From positions 19,975 to 31,085 of the forward strand of contig DHCD01000004.1 of assembly GCA_002398105.1 (NCBI GenBank): a DNA stretch of 11,111 bases, in the 5' to 3' direction. The stretch is from Syntrophomonas sp. UBA4911 (GTDB taxonomy: Bacteria; Bacillota; Syntrophomonadia; Syntrophomonadales; Syntrophomonadaceae). Under the pieces are notes generated by a model. The model had not been told where the DNA came from, did no database searches, and saw only the letters and a list, made by a program, of their open reading frames with translations. A program made the translations under genes and the position numbers. Positions 1 through 6,707 of the stretch are shown here, piece by piece; positions within the stretch are counted from its first letter, which is position 1; every line of letters begins with the position of its first letter.

Positions 1-140
1 GAATTCCGCGTCAAAAAACTAGCGAAACCGTAGGACTATTTTCATTGCTGGTTATGGCCTCCGGCCAGGGGGTATTATACAGCTTTTTATAAAGTCGAGC
101 CCGGATTACATGATAAACGGGCGGCGATCAGAGTAAAGTC
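1..140 (+). other. Left edge: possible end of an upstream gene
   Basis: No gene can be identified here. One frame is open from the first base to a TAG at 31-33, giving only the tail EFRVKKLAKP. Another is open from base 3 to a TAA ending at 92, and a third lies between stops at 20-22 and 134-136 without a usable start. Any of these could be the C-terminal end of a gene that begins before the window. The terminator that follows at 141-170 makes it likely that some plus-strand gene ends in this stretch, but the sequence does not say which frame is real. Confidence 0.25.
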
Positions 141-170
141 AAAAAGAGGGGGTTATTCCGCCTCTTTTTT
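141..170 (+). terminator. Rho-independent terminator
   Basis: AAAAAGAGG (141-149) pairs perfectly with CCTCTTTTT (161-169), with two further G-C pairs inside the loop after one mismatch. The 3' arm runs into a T6 tract ending at 170. The A-tract on the 5' side would also let it work on the minus strand, but no minus-strand gene ends here. It separates the unseen upstream gene from the transcription unit that begins near 251. Confidence 0.8.
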
Positions 171-222
171 AATATCGTCCTGAATTTTATCTGATTGGCA
201 TGGAAGAAGAACGGCAGCTTGG

Positions 223-251
223 TGCCATATAAGGGGCGGTTGTGATATAAT
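223..251 (+). promoter_or_regulatory. Extended -10 promoter for the DHH-CBS-nucleotidyltransferase gene
   Basis: A perfect TATAAT at 246-251 is preceded by TG one base upstream (243-244), which makes an extended -10 element. The -35 region is poor: TGCCAT (223-228) sits at the standard 17-base spacing, and a better TTGGTG (219-224) is 21 bases away. An extended -10 can compensate for a weak -35. Transcription would start near 257-258, about 22 bases before the TTG start codon at 280. Confidence 0.6.
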
Positions 252-265
252 GCTCTTAACTTATT

Positions 266-273
266 GGGGGGAG
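266..273 (+). promoter_or_regulatory. Ribosome binding site that sets the TTG start at 280
   Basis: GGGGGGAG lies six bases before TTG at 280. The alternative in-frame ATG at 250 overlaps the -10 hexamer and would lie upstream of the predicted transcript, so it cannot be the start. This site is therefore the main argument for beginning the protein at 280. Confidence 0.7.
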
Positions 274-279
274 AAAAAG

Positions 280-2913
280 TTGGAGATAATAACATCACAC
301 AACGCTCTTGATTTTGACGGTCTGGCCTCAATGGTGGCGGCAGGAAAACTTTACCCGGCAGCAGTAAAGGTCTTTTCGGGAACATTATCTAAAAACGTAA
401 AAAAGTTTATGGCTCTGTACAAAGATCTGTTGATGATCAAGACTCCCCGGGAGCTTGATTTGAAGCAGGTCAGCCGGATGATTATAGTTGATACCGCCAA
501 TATCAACCGCCTGGGGCATTTACAGGAAATAGCCGCCCGTTCGGACATGGATTTTTTGATCTATGACCATCATCCGGTGGCCTTTGATGACCTGAGGCAG
601 GGAGTAAGGGAAATACATCGGGTCGGAGCTGCGACCACTATCCTGGTGGAAGAGATTATGGCCCAAAACATCGGCATCAGTGCTTTTGACGCTACTATTT
701 TAGCCTTGGGAATATATGAAGATACCGGCAGTCTTCTTTTTACTTCAACTACCCCGCGTGATTTGACCGCAACCGCATTTTTATTGGGTAAAGGAGCTAA
801 TCTGGCGGTGGTCGCCAATTTTATGGAGCAGCCGTTTTCAGGTGAACAAAGGCAGCTTCTGCAAGTCCTGCTCAATCACGTACAACACTATCGGATCAAT
901 AATCTGGATGTAGTAGTGGCGGTGTCGGAAACAGATGAATTTATTCCCGGTCTTGATTCAGTAACCTACCGGTTGTTTGAAGTGGAAAACAGTGATGTTA
1001 TATTTGTTTGTGCCTTAATGGAGGGCAAGGTAAATGTGGTCGCCCGCAGCCGCAACAGCAATGCCAGAGTTAACGAGACCTTGCGGATACTGGGAGGGCG
1101 GGGCCATGAAAAGGCAGCTTCGGCGATGGTGAAGAATAAATCCATCTCGGAGGTAGTAGATATTATTTTGCAGCAACTGGGCAATATCAACCCGGGGCTT
1201 ATGGCCCGTGATATTATGTCTACACCGGTAAAGACCGTACCTACTCATTTTACTATGGAGGAAGCGGGCCGCATAATGCTGCGCTACGGCCATACCGGTA
1301 TGCCGGTGGTCGAAGGGCAGACTATGGTGGGAGTGATATCGCGCCGCGATGTCGACAAGGCCAATCTGCACAATCTGGGGCATGCACCGGTAAAAGGGTT
1401 TATGACTACCAACATACTGCGAACCGCTCCCGACACTCCGGTGGGAGAAGTGCAGAAGATCATGGTAGATAATGATATCGGCCGTCTGCCGGTGGTTGAT
1501 AAAGGCAGACTGGTAGGAATAGTATCCCGTACCGACATATTAAGAACTTTGCATGGGGACGACTATCCGGAAGATTATGAAGTTCTTTATTCATTGGAGG
1601 GGGAGGAACTGAATTGCCTGAGCATGATGGAGGAGCGGCTGCCGGCCAAGATCCTGGCCATACTTCGGCTGGCGGGGCAGATAGCCGACCATCTGGGCAG
1701 CACCGTATACTGTGTAGGAGGGTTTATACGCGATTTTCTGCTGCAGGTTCCTAATTTTGACCTGGATCTGGTGGTGGAAGGGAATGGCGAGGAACTGGCT
1801 GCCGATCTGGCTGCAAGACTGGGAGGCAAACAACGTACCCATGAGCGTTTTCGCACGGCCGTAGTTACTCTTCCCGACGGCACCAAGATAGATGTGGCTA
1901 CGGCCAGAACCGAATATTACGAATTCCCCGCGGCCCTGCCCCGGGTGGAGAAATCCTCTATCCGGGAGGATTTATACCGGCGTGATTTTACCATCAATAC
2001 CCTGGCCATATATCTTAATCCTGATCGTTTCGGGGATCTTATTGATTATTTCGGAGGACGCCGGGATTTAGAAAAGGGAATCATCCGCATCCTCTATAAC
2101 CTCAGCTTTGTTGAGGACCCTACCCGTATCCTAAGGGCAATCCGCTTTGAGCAGCGCTATAGTTTTACCATAGAAGCGGACACTTTGCGTTTTGCCATTG
2201 ATGCCATAGAACGACGCATGCTGGGCAAATTATCTTACAAGCGCATCCTGCATGAATTGATTCTGATCTTAAGCGAGAAAGATCCGGGCAACTCTCTGGA
2301 TCGGATGAAAGAAATCGGGTTATGGCAATATATTTTGCCTGAAGTAAAGCTGGAACACCTTAATCGGGTTACGCTGAAACGCATATCCATAGTGGTTACC
2401 TGGCTGGAGGAGCGCTATTATCCTGCCAACGTAAAATCCTGGCTGGTTTATATCCTGGTTCTGCTGGCTCGTTTAAATAATGACGAGCTGGAAGGGGTTC
2501 TGGTACGCTATCCTTTCGATAATTACGCCATCCGGGCAATCAGGGAGTCCCGCCCGGTACCGGCTACCGCGGAGTTTTTTACCCAAAACGACCATCTGGA
2601 ACCCCACCGGATTGATAAAATGATAGGCGAGTGGACCCGGGAAAACCTGGTATATCTGTTACTGCTGGTCCGCGAGGAATCTGCCTGGAATAACCTGGTC
2701 AATTATCTTGACCGTAAGGAATGGGTTCAGATTGAAATAAACGGCAATGACCTCAAGGAAATGAATATAAAAGAAGGCCCGGTATATCGTAGAATATTTG
2801 ATAAACTTTACCGGCTCAAACTGGACGGACTGATCCACAATCGCGAAGACGAGCTGGTTCAGGTGAAAAAATGGATGGAGGAAGGTGAATTTGCTGACCC
2901 AATGGTTGATTGA
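280..2913 (+). CDS. DHH/DHHA1-CBS-CBS-tRNA nucleotidyltransferase (CCA-adding or poly(A) polymerase family)
   Basis: This 877-residue protein joins three modules. Residues 1 to about 300 form a DHH/DHHA1 phosphoesterase: HNALDFDG near the start, DTAN, the D96-H97-H98 triad and GGRGHEKAAS at 272-281. Residues 308 to about 430 are a CBS pair, which in other proteins senses adenine nucleotides. From about 470 onward it is a class II nucleotidyltransferase: GG-x2-RD at 480-485, the metal-binding pair D494/D496, RRD at 567-569 and EDPTR at 612-616. The last module adds C and/or A to tRNA 3' ends. Whether it makes CC, A or full CCA cannot be read from these motifs. The DHH module suggests an additional nuclease or nucleotide phosphatase activity, which is an inference. 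TTG at 280 is chosen because the ATG at 250 lies inside the promoter and GGGGGGAG precedes 280. It is the first gene of the run and overlaps the next gene. Confidence 0.9.
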   Translation: MEIITSHNALDFDGLASMVAAGKLYPAAVKVFSGTLSKNVKKFMALYKDLLMIKTPRELDLKQVSRMIIVDTANINRLGHLQEIAARSDMDFLIYDHHPVAFDDLRQGVREIHRVGAATTILVEEIMAQNIGISAFDATILALGIYEDTGSLLFTSTTPRDLTATAFLLGKGANLAVVANFMEQPFSGEQRQLLQVLLNHVQHYRINNLDVVVAVSETDEFIPGLDSVTYRLFEVENSDVIFVCALMEGKVNVVARSRNSNARVNETLRILGGRGHEKAASAMVKNKSISEVVDIILQQLGNINPGLMARDIMSTPVKTVPTHFTMEEAGRIMLRYGHTGMPVVEGQTMVGVISRRDVDKANLHNLGHAPVKGFMTTNILRTAPDTPVGEVQKIMVDNDIGRLPVVDKGRLVGIVSRTDILRTLHGDDYPEDYEVLYSLEGEELNCLSMMEERLPAKILAILRLAGQIADHLGSTVYCVGGFIRDFLLQVPNFDLDLVVEGNGEELAADLAARLGGKQRTHERFRTAVVTLPDGTKIDVATARTEYYEFPAALPRVEKSSIREDLYRRDFTINTLAIYLNPDRFGDLIDYFGGRRDLEKGIIRILYNLSFVEDPTRILRAIRFEQRYSFTIEADTLRFAIDAIERRMLGKLSYKRILHELILILSEKDPGNSLDRMKEIGLWQYILPEVKLEHLNRVTLKRISIVVTWLEERYYPANVKSWLVYILVLLARLNNDELEGVLVRYPFDNYAIRAIRESRPVPATAEFFTQNDHLEPHRIDKMIGEWTRENLVYLLLLVREESAWNNLVNYLDRKEWVQIEINGNDLKEMNIKEGPVYRRIFDKLYRLKLDGLIHNREDELVQVKKWMEEGEFADPMVD

Positions 2914-3568
2914 ATCCGCGATCTGGTTACCGGCGATACTGATCGCCCTGACTTTTCATGAATACGCTCACGGCAGGGTTGCATACTATCTGGGGGATGA
3001 TACGGCTTATCTTCAGGGCAGACTGACCCTTAATCCCATACCCCATATAGACCTGGTGGGATTTCTGATGCTGCTTTTCTTTAAATTTGGCTGGGCCAAA
3101 CCGGTACAGGTAAATCCTTATAATTTTGACAAAAGAGGGATAAAGAGCGGAATGATGCTGGTTTCTCTGGCTGGTCCCGGGATGAATCTGTTATTGGCTT
3201 TTGCCGCCATGTTAATATTAAAAATCTGGGGTTTCCCTTTGGATATCAACTCTTTTTTCTTTATTATCGGCAATTTGAATTCCGCCCTTACTCAGCTCAA
3301 TCTGTTTACCGGTCTGGCTCTTATCCTTTATACCCTGGTTTATATTAATTTGATATTGGCCGTATTCAATCTTATACCTTTGCCACCCCTGGACGGCTCC
3401 AAAATTCTGGCCGGCTTGCTTCCTGACTCCGGGGCCCGGCTGGTATATTCACTGGAAGCCTATGGACCTTTAATTCTGTTGCTTTTAATAATAACCGGCG
3501 CCTTTTCCAAGATTTTGATACCTATGGTAACCTTGATATATTCTTTGTTCAGTGGCTTACTCTTGTAA
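2891..3568 (+). CDS. Site-2 protease family (M50) membrane metallopeptidase
   Basis: A hydrophobic protein of 225 residues from TTG at 2891, or 227 from GTG at 2885. GGAGG at 2877-2881 stands nine bases before the TTG but only three before the GTG, so TTG is preferred; other genes here use 7-10 bases. The zinc site HEYAH (H23, E24, H27) lies in the first membrane segment, and PLPPLDG near residue 168 supplies the third zinc ligand typical of site-2 proteases. Four or more further membrane segments follow. The family cleaves substrates within the membrane, and this short form lacks PDZ or CBS domains. Its substrate is unknown. The start lies inside the preceding gene (overlap about 23-29 bases), suggesting translational coupling. 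M50 genes often stand beside scpA/scpB in Clostridia. The sequence does not show whether it has a sporulation role as SpoIVFB does, and it differs from SpoIVFB in context. Confidence 0.88.
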   Translation: MLTQWLIESAIWLPAILIALTFHEYAHGRVAYYLGDDTAYLQGRLTLNPIPHIDLVGFLMLLFFKFGWAKPVQVNPYNFDKRGIKSGMMLVSLAGPGMNLLLAFAAMLILKIWGFPLDINSFFFIIGNLNSALTQLNLFTGLALILYTLVYINLILAVFNLIPLPPLDGSKILAGLLPDSGARLVYSLEAYGPLILLLLIITGAFSKILIPMVTLIYSLFSGLLL

Positions 3569-3588
3569 ATATGTCTGGAGGTAGCTAA

Positions 3589-4323
3589 TTGGAGTATCTG
3601 GTTGACCTGGAGGCTTTTCACGGACCCCTGGATTTATTACTCTATCTGGTGGAAAAAAATCAGGTGGATATTTATGATATACCTATTGCGGTTATCAGTG
3701 ATCAGTACCTGGAGTATCTGCAGGCCAGCGGCGGTTTTGATCTGGAGCGTCTGGGCGATTTCCTGCTGATGGCATCCTATCTGCTTAATATTAAGTCCAA
3801 GCTGTTGCTCCCTGCCAGCGTGATTGAGGCTGAAGGAGACGAGGAACTGCCTGATCCCCGCCAGGAACTGATAGAGAAGCTGCTGGCCTACAAACAGTTT
3901 AAGGAGGCCGCCGGGTGGCTGCAGGACCGGCAGAGCGGCAGTGTCGAGCGCATTTACTATCGGGAAGAACAGGCAGACAGCGGGGCCCGGGTGGAACTGG
4001 TGGTCGATCTGCGTTCTCTGGTCAAGGCTTATAAGGCTGCCCTGCAGGCTATAATTGAACCTATTGATGACTATGAAATACCCCAGGGGGATGTTAATGT
4101 CAGCGAGAAAATGGAAGAAATCCTGGAACGTCTGCAAAAGCTGCCTCAAGGTATTGTCTTTCAAAAGCTGTTTATCGGTGTTGTCAGCCGCCGGGAAGCC
4201 TTAGCGTTATTTCTGGGCCTGCTGGAACTGATTCGCTTGCAGCGGGTAGAAGCGGTTCAAAGGAATCCTTTTGCTGATATAGAAATAAGATTGATAGACG
4301 CAGATTGCGCGGATTTATTATAA
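3589..4323 (+). CDS. scpA: Segregation and condensation protein A
   Basis: ScpA is the kleisin that bridges the heads of the SMC dimer and, with ScpB, forms the bacterial condensin that organises and separates chromosomes. The protein has 244 residues, close to the family norm. The N-terminal FHGPLDLLLYLV (10-21) is the family signature contacting the SMC neck, followed by the DIYDIPI segment. The middle is acidic and charged, and the C-terminal winged-helix motif LGLLELIRLQ (about 210-219) binds the SMC head. The TTG start at 3589 follows GGAGG (3577-3581) by seven bases and gives the expected MEYLVDLEAFHGPLD beginning. It lies 20 bases after the protease gene and 61 before scpB, in the order usual for Gram-positive bacteria. 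No promoter is evident in the short gap, so it is probably co-transcribed. Confidence 0.96.
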   Translation: MEYLVDLEAFHGPLDLLLYLVEKNQVDIYDIPIAVISDQYLEYLQASGGFDLERLGDFLLMASYLLNIKSKLLLPASVIEAEGDEELPDPRQELIEKLLAYKQFKEAAGWLQDRQSGSVERIYYREEQADSGARVELVVDLRSLVKAYKAALQAIIEPIDDYEIPQGDVNVSEKMEEILERLQKLPQGIVFQKLFIGVVSRREALALFLGLLELIRLQRVEAVQRNPFADIEIRLIDADCADLL

Positions 4324-4384
4324 TCTGTGCAAATTCCCGGTATTTGGGGTCAAAAAATCAGTTACTGGAAAAGGCGGCGATGTG

Positions 4385-4900
4385 ATGTTAATGCCGGATG
4401 AAATTAAAGCCTGTGTGGAAGCCATTCTTTTTATGCGCTCGGAGCGGGTTGGTCTGGATGAACTGGTGGAACTGCTGGAGGTTCCGCTGCTGGATCTTAA
4501 AGCATTATTGGACGAAATGATTCCGGAGTATAATAAAAAAAGCAGGGGAATACAAATTATAGCAGTTGAAGGCGGCTATCTGATGTGCACCCGTCCTGAA
4601 TACGCCGGTATTTTAACCCGGGTAGACCAGCCGGTCCGAAAACACTTATCATCCTCAGCCCTGGAGGCTCTGGCCATAATAGCTTACCGTCAGCCGGTAA
4701 GCAGAGCCGAAATAGATAAAATCAGAGGAGTTAAATCGGAAAAGACCATACATAATCTGTTGGAAAAAGGCTTGATCGAAGAAGCGGGCTACAAGGAGAC
4801 CGTGGGACGACCAGTCTTATATGCAACTACGGATGAGTTCTTGCGTCTGTTTGGCCTGGTCAGTCTGAAAGAACTGCCTGTGCTCAGGGAGGATGGTTAG
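4385..4900 (+). CDS. scpB: Segregation and condensation protein B
   Basis: ScpB dimerises through winged-helix domains and clasps the centre of ScpA in the SMC-ScpAB complex. The N-terminal half (about 5-80) is the first winged helix. The second carries the family signature ALEALAIIAYRQPVSRAEI followed by IRGVKS and the VGRPVLYATTDEFL stretch near the end. The length of 171 residues is typical of the shorter ScpB proteins. Three starts are close together: GTG 4382, ATG 4385 and ATG 4391. AAGGCGG (4371-4377), one mismatch from the ideal, is seven bases before ATG 4385, which is preferred. The 61-base gap after scpA holds no terminator. An 8-bp hairpin inside the coding sequence (4682-4702) looks incidental. 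Confidence 0.95.
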   Translation: MLMPDEIKACVEAILFMRSERVGLDELVELLEVPLLDLKALLDEMIPEYNKKSRGIQIIAVEGGYLMCTRPEYAGILTRVDQPVRKHLSSSALEALAIIAYRQPVSRAEIDKIRGVKSEKTIHNLLEKGLIEEAGYKETVGRPVLYATTDEFLRLFGLVSLKELPVLREDG

Positions 4901-4903
4901 CCG

Positions 4904-5473
4904 ATGACGGAAAAATCACTGGATGAAGAAATTAAAATTGCGGCTCAGAAAGCCCGCAAGCTGGCTCGCTATATGAGCAGCACCGAGGATCTGGTGGAAA
5001 GCCAGATTGAAAAAGCGCGCCAGCGGGGAGATTTCGATAATCTAAAGGGAGCGGGCAAACCCGTGAGCCTGGAAGAAAACCCTTTTGAGCCTGTGGAAAT
5101 GCGTATGGCATTTAAAATTCTGAAGGATAATGATTTTGCTCCCTATTGGATAGAATTGGGCAAGGAGATTGATAATGATTTAAGCAGGTTCTGGAAAGAG
5201 GTTGAGCATTTTAAACAGTATACCAAAATCTTTTATCAAGACCGGCATAACCGATCGGCCAACCAACGCTATGAAAAGAAGAAGGCCCATTTTTATTTCG
5301 AACAACGCTTGCTTTTGGAAAAAATAAATAAAAAAATATTGGATTATAATCTGCATTGTCCTACTTTCAGATTGGGCCGGGGCAGCCTGATAGTCGACAA
5401 TGAGATGTATAAGGTAATAAGCCAGGTCGAAGAATTAATTGCCGAAATGCTGGAGTCCAGCCAGTCCCAATAG
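4904..5473 (+). CDS. DUF1992 family protein (DnaJC28 conserved-domain type)
   Basis: The protein has 189 residues. Residues about 25-95 match the DUF1992 pattern: a helix LVESQIEKARQRGDF, the conserved DNLKGAGKPVSLEENPF, and a following helix ending in DFAPYWIEL. This domain is found in bacterial YhdN-like proteins and in the animal protein DNAJC28; no J domain is present here. The remainder is rich in lysine, glutamate and aromatic residues and looks helical, possibly coiled-coil. There is no signal peptide or membrane segment, so it should be cytoplasmic. Its function is not established. The ATG at 4904 follows the scpB stop by three bases and has AGGGAGG at 4887-4893, so it is translated with scpB. 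It sits between the condensin genes and the sporulation genes, but that alone does not show a role in either. Confidence 0.85.
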   Translation: MTEKSLDEEIKIAAQKARKLARYMSSTEDLVESQIEKARQRGDFDNLKGAGKPVSLEENPFEPVEMRMAFKILKDNDFAPYWIELGKEIDNDLSRFWKEVEHFKQYTKIFYQDRHNRSANQRYEKKKAHFYFEQRLLLEKINKKILDYNLHCPTFRLGRGSLIVDNEMYKVISQVEELIAEMLESSQSQ

Positions 5474-5491
5474 CCATAACCCTGTACCTCC

Positions 5492-5520
5492 GTATAAAGA
5501 ACAGCAGTCAGGGGATAATA
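5492..5520 (+). promoter_or_regulatory. Candidate sigma-F-like forespore promoter
   Basis: GGGGATAATA (5511-5520) fits every fixed position of the sigma-F -10 pattern GGNNANAHTR. GTATA (5492-5496) fits the -35 pattern GYATA. The spacer is 14 bases, one or two shorter than the usual 15-16, which weakens the call. A vegetative reading (GATAAT at 5514-5519) lacks any TTGACA-like -35 element at the right distance. The position, just before the DUF2953-gerW pair, agrees with forespore expression of ytfIJ in Bacillus subtilis, as I recall it. Confidence 0.4.
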
Positions 5521-5544
5521 TGGCAATAGAGGAAGGAATCAGAT

Positions 5545-6195
5545 ATGCTGGGCTTATACATCGGTACAGGCTTCGTCCTGGTAGTTTTTTTATTTTCGCT
5601 GTTATACATAAAAGTGAAGCTGAACCTGGAGTTCTCTATCAGCTCCGGGAATACCTTGCTGACCGTAACTGTAAGTTCGGTTTTCAAGCAATGGCAGAAA
5701 AGGTATTCCCAGGATATAAACGCTATCCCTGATTACGTAGCTGCGGCCTGGAAAAAGCACCAGGAAAAAAAAGAAACCCCATCCGAAAGTAAAAAAGGCC
5801 AGCCTGCCTCCGGCGCCTATTACTCCCTGGCGACGTTCGCCTTAAAACGCATGGTAGTGGAAAGATTAGACTGGAAAAGCCGCATCGGCACAAATGATGC
5901 CATGTATACCGCCTTGAGCAGCGGCGGGCTGTGGACGGTAAAAGGCATATTGACGGGCTTATTAAGCAGCAAGACCCGTTTGCAGGACATTGATCTGCAG
6001 GTGGAGCCTGATTTTGATAATGCCAAACTGGTCAGCCATCTATACTGTATATTAAAGATGCGGATAGTGCATATTATCTTTATAGCATTCTATTTTCTTG
6101 TTTTAACAGTCAGGGGGTATATAAATGGATACAGAGCAGGAAAAGCCGACCCATCCCATCGAAGGACTTATGAAAACAGCCATGCAGGCCATTAA
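5545..6195 (+). CDS. DUF2953 domain protein (YtfI-like), sporulation-associated
   Basis: The protein has 216 residues. It has an N-terminal membrane segment (about 3-23), a lysine-rich linker (about 60-95) and the conserved DUF2953 core ERLDWKSRIGTNDAMYTAL followed by GLWTVKGILTGLL. A second hydrophobic segment lies near 172-189 (MRIVHIIFIAFYFLVLTV). Function is unknown. The family sits next to gerW/ytfJ in many spore formers, as here (ytfI in Bacillus), which supports a forespore membrane protein. ATG 5545 follows AAGGA (5533-5537) by seven bases. An ATG at 5520 lies in another frame and is not used. The last 71 bases overlap gerW, an unusually long overlap; the tail after the second membrane segment may be an extension caused by loss of an earlier stop. 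An A8 run at 5765-5772 falls in the linker. Confidence 0.85.
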   Translation: MLGLYIGTGFVLVVFLFSLLYIKVKLNLEFSISSGNTLLTVTVSSVFKQWQKRYSQDINAIPDYVAAAWKKHQEKKETPSESKKGQPASGAYYSLATFALKRMVVERLDWKSRIGTNDAMYTALSSGGLWTVKGILTGLLSSKTRLQDIDLQVEPDFDNAKLVSHLYCILKMRIVHIIFIAFYFLVLTVRGYINGYRAGKADPSHRRTYENSHAGH

Positions 6196-6544
6196 GGAAA
6201 TGGTTGATGTAAATACCGTAGTCGGTGATGCGGTGGAAACCAATGACGGGACCGTTATTATTCCTATCTCCCAGGTGGCCTGCGGCTTTTGCGCCGGCGG
6301 CGGAGAATATGAAATGGTGAGTACGCCGAAATCATCGCCCCCGCCTTTCGGAGGAGGCAGCGGTGCCGGAGTGTCGGTAAAACCAGTAGGTTTTCTGGTG
6401 GTGCGGATGAATGATGTACGGCTTATATCGGCTTCCGGCAATCAACTGGCGGAAAGACTGGTCGATATAATCCCTCACGTTCTGGACAAGTTTGATAATA
6501 TGTGCACTAAACACACCCGGCATAGTAATATTAATATGGAATAA
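6125..6544 (+). CDS. gerW: GerW/YtfJ family spore protein
   Basis: The protein has 139 residues. The first helix HPIEGLMKTAMQAIKEMVDV and the segment GDAVETNDGTVIIPISQVACGF are the YtfJ/GerW signature. A glycine-rich middle follows (CAGGGEYE, then PPPFGGGSGAG) and VKPVGFLVV leads to the closing part. Cysteines C53 and C56 flank the glycine region. In Bacillus subtilis GerW is a forespore protein needed for normal germination. ATG 6125 is preceded by AGGGGGT (6112-6118) at about seven bases, so it is well supported although it lies 71 bases inside the DUF2953 frame. The C-terminal tail after about residue 120 (basic, histidine- and asparagine-containing) is less conserved. A strong terminator follows at 6561-6605, so DUF2953-gerW looks like the end of one transcript. 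Confidence 0.93.
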   Translation: MDTEQEKPTHPIEGLMKTAMQAIKEMVDVNTVVGDAVETNDGTVIIPISQVACGFCAGGGEYEMVSTPKSSPPPFGGGSGAGVSVKPVGFLVVRMNDVRLISASGNQLAERLVDIIPHVLDKFDNMCTKHTRHSNINME

Positions 6545-6560
6545 ACGATACTGAATCCCA

Positions 6561-6606
6561 GGGGACAGTTACCAGCAGTGAATGGTAGCTGTTCTTTTCT
6601 GTTTTT
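6561..6606 (+). terminator. Rho-independent terminator after gerW
   Basis: ACAGTTACCA (6565-6574) pairs with TGGTAGCTGT (6583-6592) with one G-U pair and an eight-base loop. The stem can extend by four more pairs (G-C and G-U) to 6561/6596. It is followed by a T-rich tract TCTTTTCTGTTTTT ending at 6606. It lies 17 bases after the gerW stop and 102 bases before the spmA start, so it divides the sporulation genes into two transcripts. Confidence 0.75.
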
Positions 6607-6648
6607 ACAACCTCTGCCGACATACTTTTTTATACTTGCTTAAGGACG

Positions 6649-6678
6649 GTTCTAATTTTTTCCCGGTAGACATACCCT
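6649..6678 (+). promoter_or_regulatory. Weak candidate sigma-E-like promoter for spmAB
   Basis: CATACCCT (6671-6678) matches six of eight positions of the sigma-E -10 pattern CATACAAT. GTTCTAAT (6649-6656) matches about five of eight positions of its -35 pattern at a 14-base spacing. Transcription would begin near 6685, leaving a short leader with the spmA ribosome binding site at 6695. A terminator upstream implies that some promoter is needed here, and the Bacillus spmAB genes belong to a sigma-E operon. The match itself is modest. A second CATAC at 6621 has no good -35 partner. Confidence 0.3.
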
Positions 6679-6707
6679 TCTACAAAGCTGATGCGGGAGG
6701 AGCGGGT

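Noticed and set aside
3637..4164. A 175-codon minus-strand frame opposite scpA
   Set aside because: It mirrors a conserved gene, has no ribosome site and has shadow-like composition. The same holds for the minus-strand frame at 6680-7249 opposite spmA and the plus-strand frame at 9693-10151 opposite thiD.
4682..4702. An 8-bp perfect hairpin inside scpB
   Set aside because: It encodes the conserved AYRQPVS stretch of ScpB and has no T-tract, so it is most likely chance.
5439..5732. A 97-codon frame over the DUF1992-DUF2953 junction
   Set aside because: It lies in a different frame from both well-supported neighbours, and its product matches no family I recognise. It is a shadow of DUF2953.
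6582..6707. Upstream extension of spmA to an ATG at 6582
   Set aside because: This start lies within the terminator hairpin, has no ribosome binding site, and the added residues do not belong to the SpmA family; ATG 6708 has a strong site and gives the normal length.
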